64,000 bases of DNA. It comes from Closterium sp. Naga37s-1 (Eukaryota; Streptophyta; Zygnematophyceae; Desmidiales; Closteriaceae). Positions 21,641 through 31,268 of the stretch are shown one piece after another; positions within the stretch are counted from its first letter, which is position 1, and each line of letters starts with the position of its first letter. The stretch covers positions 1,253,001 through 1,317,000 of the forward strand of contig CANJKZ010001023.1 of assembly GCA_947471745.1 (NCBI GenBank), given 5' to 3'. Below the pieces are notes generated by a model. It made no database searches and was not told where the DNA came from. It saw only the letters and a program-made list of their open reading frames with translations. Made by a program: the position numbers and the translations under genes.

Positions 21641-23186
21641 ATGGATTGCACGGATCCGAAAGAGGTAGCGTCACGCCTCGGGAATATTGCGTTCGGCAAC
21701 GTTATCGCAGCAGCAGCACGCGATCTAAAAAAAGTAGGTAGCGCGTGCCGGTTTTCCGCTTTCAACCTCAAAGAGTTAATGCTCAGCGAGTTAGCTTCCT
21801 TTTGTTTCCTTTTTGTAGGCCGAAAGGAAGGCACGCTCAGCATCGGTGTGTTCTTTTATTCTACTGTCCTTTACGCATTCAGGAAAAGGAGTTGTCTCAG
21901 AAGAATGCTTCCGCAACTGTAGAGGATGATTTCGATCTCGACGACCTTGCGGATGTAAGCAGAATGCAGCTCCTATTGTTTTGACCATGCCGAACTCACA
22001 CGATGGAGAACTCCTTGTATTCCGAACGTTTCTCCAACATTTCATTTTTGTTCCTTATTTCTAATCTGCGGCAGGACCCTGAGCTTGAAAAACTACACGC
22101 TGAACGGCTACAATCCTTGATGGTAAAGCTAATGCCACATTCACGTTTTCCGTCCATTGTTGACTGCCAAGTGTACAGCGAGTTCTAAGTCAGAGTGTTG
22201 GTTTAGACTTGACCTTATCCCTTGTTGCGTTCACATCGTCTTTGGCTCAGGCCGAGACCAAGAAGCGCGAAAACCTAAGAAAGAAGGGACACGGGGAGTA
22301 CCGGGAGGTGAGAATGCTGAAACGTGCATTAGCAGATTCGGGTAGTAAGAGTACTGACGTAAATCTGGTAACGTTTCGAATTTCCCTTCCAGATCACGGA
22401 GGAAGAGTTTCTACAAGAGGTTAAGTCAAGCGAACTCGTCCTATGCCACTTTTATCACGCCGAGTTCCCTCGTTGCAAGTATGTTTTCACACCCTCGCGC
22501 ATTTGCTTCGTTACACATTCTCCTCGCAACTGAACGTCGTTGCTGTGCACCTTTTCAGGATCGTTGATAAGCATCTGGCCATCCTGGCACCAAAACATTT
22601 GGAGGCCAAGTTTCTAAAGATTGACGCAGAGGTAAGTTGTACGATATGTTTTCATGCAAAAACTTTCCGCCCTTTCTGGGGCGCACAATAGTGCTGGAAT
22701 TTCCTTATCAACATTAAATCCCTGGTGTACTCTTTCACCCTTCGTCGTGGCCATCTCTCTCTCCACTCCTATGGTTAGCTCCCCACCTGCTTCCGCATCT
22801 CCCCTGTTTCAGGACCCCTTATCCTCCAATCATGTCCTGTATCTCCCCTGTTGTTTTCATGTGTGCAACAGAAATGCCCTTTTTTTGTGTCCAGATTAAA
22901 CATCAAAGTCCTACCATGCATGATTCTATTCAGGTTCGTGCATCCATGTCCAACGTGTTTATGCAGGAGGGATGGGAGGTAGTGTCATGTAGGGGGGGAT
23001 GTGGAAAGCATTGACTAACGGTTACAACACTATGAGATCGAGCTCAGCTAGTATTTGCTTGTTCTTCACATGCAGGGATGCCGTTGCTTTTCATAGAATA
23101 GTAGGGTTCGAGGCCTTCAGGAATCGTGACAACTTCTCAACTTCGGAGCTGGAGAACTATCTGATTAAGCAAGGTAAGAGCTCCCG

Positions 23187-23257
<71 letters not shown>

Positions 23258-23396
23258 GCATTTTTGTTCTCTAACGAGTAAATCTCATGCTGTTTCAGAG
23301 TTCTTGGAGTTAAGGGAAGACGAGGATGCTGAAGAAGAGGATGAAAATAAGGGAAGAAGTATACGAGCATCTGCTCTTTCAAGTGGCTATGAGTAG
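21641..23396 (+). CDS. TXNDC9: TXNDC9/PLP3-like phosducin-family protein, nine exons
   Basis: Exons: 21641-21733, 21883-21954, 22075-22122, 22251-22307, 22393-22478, 22559-22631, 22872-22933, 23076-23173 and 23299-23396 (TAG). All junctions are GT/AG and phases agree, giving 228 aa. The motifs are in family order. EDDFDLDDLAD then DPELEKLHAERLQSLM form an acidic N-terminal helix. KKGHGEYREITEEEFL and LVLCHFYHAEFPRCK come next, the latter being the thioredoxin-fold segment without a CXXC pair, as usual for this family. IVDKHLAILAPKHLEAKFLK, FVSRLNIKVLPCMILF (cis-Pro loop) and RIVGFEAFRNRDNFSTSELE follow. TXNDC9/PLP3 proteins are soluble co-chaperones that bind the CCT chaperonin and help tubulin/actin folding. 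Exon 1 is the least certain: the N-terminus is poorly conserved and a small exon between 21734 and 21882 cannot be excluded. Intron 8 holds a long GT repeat. Confidence 0.88.
23189..23256. repeat. (GT)n microsatellite
   Basis: About 34 GT dinucleotides inside the last intron of the TXNDC9-like gene, close after its donor site. Confidence 0.97.
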
Positions 23397-24290
23397 CCTC
23401 GTGTATTGGTTCCTTGACATATTTAACTGCAAAACTTAGTGAAGGTCAGCTCTGTTGAGATTTTATGAACCGGAAGCTAGTAACGGAGCCAATACAGTTG
23501 AAAACTGATTTGACCTGCTTCTTGGAAAGAAGCGGGCACCAGCTGGCGTCCAGCAAGATCGGGCACCCAGACTGTACGGTATCACTTGCCACAAGCAGGA
23601 CAGACAAGCATCTGGAAGAGTGCTGCACTTCGTGAATTTTCGCCATGGGATACGCAATGCTTCTATGAACGGTTCAGGAATGCTCGCCAGCTTTCCGACA
23701 GCTCGTAACGTTCTAAATCAACGCTTTAGACTAGATTGACGATAGATTTGACATTTAAATCGCCTGTCTTCGCACATCTCGTTGACATAACCAACGGATG
23801 CTGCCTGGTGGAACTCCGTAGTGTAGATTCTATGTGGAGCTGGCTGGAGAGGACTGAGGCAGCAGCAATGCTTTGTGGCAATGCCTTGTGGGCAGGTCGT
23901 ACATTTACGATGCTGGCTCAGGACGGTTTTCCACGGTGAAAAGCGGTTGCTGAGATCTACCGTTCACCGCAACAAATTTCATCACAGAACGTACGGTAGC
24001 CGTAGGACCAGATGACGTCCTCCCAACAAAAGTCAAGGAGCCGGGCTCCTCCAAATGCTCGACTCGATGTCTTCGTTTTCAGAATGCCTATGTTCAAGCT
24101 TTTGTCCATTATATATAGAACGAGTCAAGTTCCGTAGTGCCCATCCTGCCTTTCTGACTAAAACTCCATTGACGCCTTGCTTGACAAACAACTCCTATTT
24201 CCGCCATCCTGCAGCTTCATATCCACGTCCCCCCAAATCTCCTAGGTCGACATTGTTACGGTAGTCATGCTGATTTTCGTTATTTTCTAA
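23397..24290. other. Intergenic between the TXNDC9-like gene and K1
   Basis: Non-repetitive sequence. It presumably contains the 3' UTR of the upstream gene and the promoter of K1. No coding or RNA feature is supported. Confidence 0.5.
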
Positions 24291-24490
24291 AGCACCGGTT
24301 TTTTAATATTTAGGCTCGAGGAGCCAAACTTTTGCGAGAATGAGTTGGAAGTGGTCGCAGGAGCTGAGCCCGCGAGGCGACTTTTGAGTCGACTCAAAAG
24401 CACTGGTTTTTAATACTTAAGTGGTCCGAGGAGCGAGACGTTTGCGAGAATGAGCTGGAAGTGGTCGCAGGAACCAAGCCCGCGAGGCCA
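24291..24490 (+). repeat. Tandem duplication of the K1 5' UTR and start codon, with a palindrome at the junction
   Basis: 24291-24380 and 24399-24490 are about 85% similar copies. Each holds GCGAGAATGAG and TGGAAGTGGTCGCAGGA. A perfect 20-bp palindrome (CTTTTGAGTC plus its reverse complement, 24381-24400) sits exactly between them. The upstream copy's ATG frame reads into the palindrome, where a TGA follows, so it may act as an upstream ORF. Confidence 0.9.
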
Positions 24491-27400
24491 GCCCGAGCCG
24501 CTGGAGCACCAGCCGCTGCAATGGGTGCTCGAGGTGACTCCCCAGCTGGACGTCAGTCGCAGCACTCTCGCCGTCGCTCTCGCCGACGCGGAGAGCTTGA
24601 AAAAATCGCACGAGTTGTCGCACGGATCGTTGCGGGGGGGTTCGGAGTCGGGAGCCAGCGGAGCCGGCGCGGAACTTCCCGTGTTCATTCTCGTCGCCGT
24701 CATGCAGGACGCTACTGCACCTCCTTGTACGCGATAAGAAATCTCCTCGATATGCGTCCGCGAGAGGTTGAGCGCTACGAAAACAGTCTTCGTCAAGCTT
24801 TTTGTCCGTCGAATGTATCAGCCTCCTCTTCTTTTCCCTCGTCAGCGTCGACGCGCGACGTTGCTTGTGGCAAATTCGCAACTGATAAAATTGAAACGTC
24901 TTTCACACTGAACGGGTTGCACCGGCCCGCGGACCGGCCGTGTTCACCTAATATGTTCTTTACCGACAGGTTGAGGAGGTAGGGCAAGGTCAGATGCGCG
25001 TGACGTTATTCACATGGCATTGCGCGTGTGACATCGTGCGCGTGGCATTGCGCGCTTGTGCGCGCAACATGAAGCGTGTGACATTGTGCGCGTAGGGCAC
25101 TCTCGGATTAAGCACTTCACCATTGCGAAACATCAGCAAATGCGTGTGTACTCATCTCATCCTGATGATCCATGCATCCATGCATGCATCCATGCGTGTC
25201 TCTCTCCTCTCATCTGCCATGACCATGGACGAGGCAGTGTGGCTAGTGGAGGCAGAGGAACCGCCGTCCGACGCCCCTGAGAAGCAGCAGCTGGGTGCAC
25301 GTGCACAACCGTGCGTGTATGCACTCACCCCCATGTCTGTTCTTCTCTCCCTTTCTCCCTCTCTCTCCCTCTCTCTCCCAGCGCCCATGGTGCGGCGAAC
25401 CATGACAATGGACGAGGCAGTGCGCCTGGCAGAGGCAAAAGAGGCGCCTCTCGATGCTCATGCCTCGCTCTCCTTCCCCCACAGCTCCTCTCCCTCCCCC
25501 CCGCGTCCTCTCCTTTTCAGCCCCCATGGTACGACGAACCATGACAATGGACGAGGCAGTGCGCCTGGCAGAAGCAGAGGAGGCTGTCATTCGCAAGATG
25601 CTGCAGCCACTCAAGACCCTTGCACACAGCCGCCAGGTGAGACGCTCGTGACGCCGGCTGTCTGCTTGGTTGATAGTTCTGAGCGGCCTCGGAACTGGCA
25701 GAGGAGGTCGTCATTCGCAAGATGCTGCAGCCGCTCAAGGCCCTCGCACACAGCCGCCAGGTGAGTGGATCATAACACCCGCCGGCTGCTTGAATGATGG
25801 TTTTGACAGGTCTCAAAACTCGCAGAGGAGGCTGTCATTCGCAAGATGCTGCAGCCACTCAAGGCCCTCGCACACAGCCGCCAGGTGAGACGATCATAAC
25901 GCAGTGCTTTCTTTTCTGCTTGGTTGATAGTTCTGAGATGTCTCAGAACTTGTGGAGGAGGCTGTCATTCGCAAGATGCTGCAGCCGCTCAAGACCCTCG
26001 CACACAGCCGCCAGGTGAGACGCCGCCAGGTGAGACGCTCGCGGAGCCTTACAGCCGCCAGGTGAGACTCCTTCAGTCATAACACCCTTCTTACCCCTTT
26101 TGCCGCGAGGTGTGTGCAGTGATGCATCTGGGGCGCAGCAGCAGCAGCGGCCTGCTTTGAAAAGCCCTGTGGTGGTTGGTCGGTGTTTGGTCCTCGTTTG
26201 TCGTATCCTCCTTTATTCACCCCCAACCCCCCCCCTTCCCCCCCCCACCTCCCCCCCCCCCCACCTTCCCCTCCCCCACCTCCCCCCCCCCCCCACCTCC
26301 CCCCCCCTCTCCCTTCCTTCTCCCCTTCTTCCCTGCCCCCAGGTGCGAGCAGTGATGCATCTGGAGCGCAGCAGCGACCATGAGAAGGCCCTGTGTGTGG
26401 CCAGTCATAACACTCCTCCTGCTCCCCTTGCTCCCCCCCCACGCCCCCCTGCCTCCAGGTGCGAGCAGTGATGCATCTGGAGCGCAGCAGCGACCATGAG
26501 AAGGCCCTGTGTGACGCAGTCAAGCGGTTCTCCGCCTCCAGGGTCTACATCGGGGTCAGAAAGTGAGTCAGACAACAGAACACAGTCCCTTTTCAAGGCC
26601 CTGTGTGCTAAGCCCCTCCGCAACACCCAAGAATACATATATTGCGAGTCGATACTCGCTTGCGAATAATAATAATGATGATAATAATAATAATAATAAT
26701 AATAGTAGTAATAATAATAAATCCATGAGTGCTTCTGCTCTTCTTCATGAGCAATGTGACTCTGAAGCGAAGGCCCTCAGCAACACAGAAGGATGCGATT
26801 TTCCAAGTCTCAACGACCTGGGACCCACAGCAGCACATGTCCCCTCTTCCCTCTCTCCTCTCCCCTCTCCCCTCTCCCCTTTGCTCCACCCTCCCCCTCT
26901 CAGGAAGTTCCTGTGGTCGAACTCCCTCAGCAGCGCGCCGACAGCCTACTACGAGACGAATCTCCCCGACGGCTGTGTGCTGGTGGTGGCGCAGGGGTCG
27001 CGGCGGGTGGCAGAGATCCCCGTGCATCCCAAAGGGCCCCTCCGCAGCCGCACCCTCAGCCGCTCCAAACGCTCCCAGGCTGGCTTTGATCCGCCGCTCA
27101 CGCCCACAGGCACTGCACCTGGTGCTGGTGCTGGTGCTGCTGCTGGTGGTGGTGTGGTAGGGGGGGGTGGGAGGGGCAGGGGCAGGGGACGAGGTGTGGG
27201 CAGGGGTGTGGGCAGGGGAATGGAGAGGGGTGCAAGCAGGGGGTTTCCTCGCTCGGCATCGTCGAATGCTGCTTTGGAGGCGGGAAGCAGGGGTGGAGAG
27301 CGGTGGCCTGATGCTGGTAGCAGCGCTCGTGCTGGTGCTGGTGCTGGTGCTGGTGCTGGTGCTGGTACTGGCACTGTTGCTGGCGTGGGTGCTGTGATTG

Positions 27401-29000
27401 GTGGTGGTGTTGGGAGCAGCAGTGGTGGGCGGGGCGGGGTTGGCAGCAGAGGAGAGGGAGAGAGGAGGCGGGGGGAGAGAGAGGAGGTCCAGGCAGGAGA
27501 GCGAGAAAGCAGACCCCAGGCGGGCAGACTCAGGGTGATTGTGCCGTCTACTAGAGAGGTGGACGGATGGGGGGTACAAATTCAGGGAGAGCAGACTCAG
27601 GTGGAGCAGCGACAGGGGGAGCAGCGACAGGGGGGGCAGCGACAGGGGGAGGAGAGTCAGGGGGGACTAGGGCTGGAGGCTGGGTCGGGGGATGAGGATG
27701 ATGATGCACTGGCAGAGCTAGGAGAAGAATGGGTCAGAAGCAGGAGGAGAGAGGCGCCAACGTCAGGTAGAACGCCAGGTGCTGCATCAGGTGCTGCATC
27801 CGATGCTGCATCAGGTGCGGCATCAGGAGCAGTGGATTCAAAGCGAGCAGGGCGCCATCAGCGGAGCCACTCCATGCACCTGCTGTCACCGCACCCCACA
27901 GCTCTCTTCTCCCCCTCACTCCCTCCCTCTCACCCCCGCCGCCTGTCCATATCAGACGCCCTAGAAGCAGAGGGCAGTGTGGGCCAAAAACGGGGCCCGG
28001 GGCGAGAGAGGAAGGTTAAACTGGAGGTCGAGGAGGTGGATGAGGAGGAGGAGGAGGAAGAGGAGGAGGAGGAGGAGGAGGAGGAGGAGGAGGAGGAGGA
28101 GGGAGTGATGGGACCCCATGGTGGTAGGAGGAACCTTCCCAGTGACTACCATGACCATGCCAGCCAGTTCGGCCCGTTGAGTGTGCGCGGCAACCCCACC
28201 ACCCCACGCCTCTTCTCCCCAGATGACTGGACATTCCCTCTAAATGATGATGCTTCTGATGCCTCTGGTGCTTCTGGTGCCTCTGGTGCTACTTGGCCGT
28301 CCAGTGCTGCTGGTGCATCTGGTACATCAGCCCCCACGACTCCCAAGGGAGCGAGCAGAAACCCCAAGGGCGAGGGCATGGCAGGGAGAGGCGCAGGGAG
28401 AGCCGTTGGGATGGTAGAATCTGGAGGGATTGCGAGGCATGATAGTGGGAGTGGGCGTGGGCGTGGGAGTGGGAACCGGGATGGGAGTGGGAATGCTGGT
28501 GGGGAGAAGAAGGAGGAAAGGCCAGGAGTACGCATAGGAGCAGGTGCAGGAGCAGGTGCAGGAGCAGGTGCAGGTGCAGGTGCAGGAGCAGGTGCAGGTG
28601 CAGGTGCAGGTGCAGCGACAGGCACCGGCACAGGAGCAGGGGGGAGCGGGCAGGAGGCAAGGCGGGGGGCTTGGCGCAGCCGGTTTCGCAGTGCGAGTGT
28701 GAGCGAGGTGCCTCTCTCGCCCTCCCAGCTGCTCTCCCCTGGCCTGCTCTCCCCCGAGCGCCCCTTCTCTGCTATCTCCGCCTGGGATGCCCTTCCTGTG
28801 CGCATCGGGGGCAGTGCTGTGGAGACAGGGGGGAGGGTGATGGAGGGCGAGGTGCTAAAGTCGCCGCGCATGGGGGGCAGTGCTGTGGAGACAGGGGGGA
28901 GGGTGATGGTTGAGTCGATGCACAAGTCGGCTCGTGTAGGGGGCAGTGGCGCTGGTGCTGGTGCTGGTGGTGATGGTGCTGCTGGTGCTGGTACTGCTGG

Positions 29001-29037
<37 letters not shown>

Positions 29038-29450
29038 ACTCACAGGGATGCTGACGAGGATGAGGATGAGGATGACGTGTTTGAACAGCTGATGCGGCGC
29101 CAGCTGGACACAGTGAGCAGCAAGAACGACACCAACAGTAAAAGCAACAGCATGGTCAGCGGCAGCAGCAGCAACAGTCATGTCCGCACTGCATCAGCCT
29201 CTGGCTCCTCCAACCGGGATGTGCTGCCCGCGCACATGGGGACCATTGCTGCGGAGACAGGGGGGAGGCAGGTGGGAGGGAGTGGGGATGGGTGGGGGAC
29301 TGGGAGCAATGTGTCGTCTGCTGCTGCTTCTGCTGGTGATGCTGACGAGGATGAGGATGAAGATGACGTGTTTGAACAGCTGATGCAACGGCAGCTGGAT
29401 GCAGTGAGTAGCAACAGCAAAGTCAACGGCAGCAGCAGCAACATCAACAG

Positions 29451-29481
<31 letters not shown>

Positions 29482-31223
29482 CATGCCCGCAATGCATCAA
29501 CCACTTCCTCCTCCTCTCCTGCTCCTCCTCTTCCCCCTCCTTTGGCCACTGCTGTTGCAGCAGGATGGCAGGTGCAGCTGCTGCACAATCACAGTGGCAG
29601 TATGCATGGTGATGGTGATAAAATCAACAGTGCTATAATAAACGGTGATAATGCTACCCCCGGCAGCAGCAGTGCTCACCTGTCTCACCAGATCTTCAAC
29701 ACCACACCTGCAGCCTCGGCAGCCACAGCCTCGGTGGCAGCCACAGGTTCGGGTGGATCCCCTAAGCTTCGGATGCTCACCACTAAAGGATCTGGCTCAG
29801 GTTCAGGTTCAGGTTCAGGTTCAGGTTCCCGCCTGGCCTCAGGGCTAGGGCTGGGCAGAGCAGCAGCTAGAATGCTCTTTCCCAAGTCTTCCAGTGGCGG
29901 CAGCCGCACGGGGCGAGAGGACACCACTCCCCAAAGCCCCCTGGCGTCCCCTCCCCCGTCGGATCCTGAGGGTGATGAGTATCAACGGACACGATCGCTC
30001 GGCACGTATGATTTTGTGAGGTATAAGCAGAGCAGGAGCGCGAGCAGGAGGAGCAGCAGGGACTATGGGGAAAGCAGTGGCAGTGGAGGCAGTCCCTCTC
30101 AGAAATCTGCGAGCCTCCTTTCTCATTCGTCTTCTGATCTCCCCTTGCAACAATCTGTGCCATCAGTTCAGCAATCTGTTTCAGAGAGGCCTAAAAAGTC
30201 GTCCCATCAGCAGCCTCTGCTGCTGGATGGATCAGCGAAAGCGGCAGTCGCAAGCCAATCTGCCAGGCACCCCGTCCCTCCTCGCTCTCCCTCTCGCCGC
30301 ACCCCTCCTCCGCTCGTCCCCTCTACTGCTGCTGCTGCCGCTGCTGCTGCTAACACGTCTCCACCCCGCTCTGCTCGAAGAAATGCTGCTGTTCCCGCCT
30401 TTCCTCGATCTGCTAGTGCGGGCAGCAGCAGCAGCAACGGGGAGAGCGGCAGAAGCCGAAGCAACGCAGGCAGCAATTTCATCAATTACAGCAACAGCTA
30501 CAGCAACAGCAGTGGCAGCAGGATTGAAGGATCAGAGCATGCTGCTGCTGCTGCTGCTATCGGTACTGGTGGAGTGGGGAGAGGGGCGAAAGAGGTGATG
30601 GAGCCAGGGGAAGAAGATAGAGGAGGAGCTTTACCAGTGGCAGCAGAAGCAGGTGTGACGATGCTGCGAACCAAATCCGGAGAGATTTTAGGCCGCAACC
30701 AGCAGCAGCAGCAGCAGCAGCCGCAGCCGCAGAGGAGGGCTTTGGAGAGGTTTCCTGTGTGCCGCATGGAGCAGCGGCAGCAACAGGTGAAGCTGGCTTG
30801 GGATGACATTCTGGGGGACGGGCCTGATGCAGGACAGGCGCCAGCAGGGAGAGGTTCGCTTGTCCGCAAAGCGGTGAAGGCAGCAGGAGCCGCAGGAGCA
30901 GCAAAAGCAAGAGACGCAGCGGGAGCAGCAAGAGCAACACGAGCAGCAGGAGCAGAGAAAGGCAGAGGTGGGGAGACGGAGCACACAGCATGGGCAAACG
31001 GCGCAGCAGCAGAGGAGTTTGATTTCGGTGTGCCAGCAGAGACGGCAGGTGAGGTTGAAAGGCGCGAGTCTGTGGACCTGGCTATGGGTGGCAAGCCAAT
31101 GCCCAGGGGTGGTGGCAGTGGCGGTGATAGCGGTGGTGGTGGTGGTGGTGGTGGTGGTTCAAGGCTCAATCAGGGCAGCAACAATGGCACCATGCTGAGC
31201 TCAGGTACAGATGATGCAGCACG

Positions 31224-31268
<45 letters not shown>

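Noticed and set aside
26608..27579. Minus-strand Ser/Thr-rich frame opposite the K1 linker
   Set aside because: Antisense shadow of low-complexity coding sequence. The plus strand has the splice sites and conserved kinase/U-box frame.
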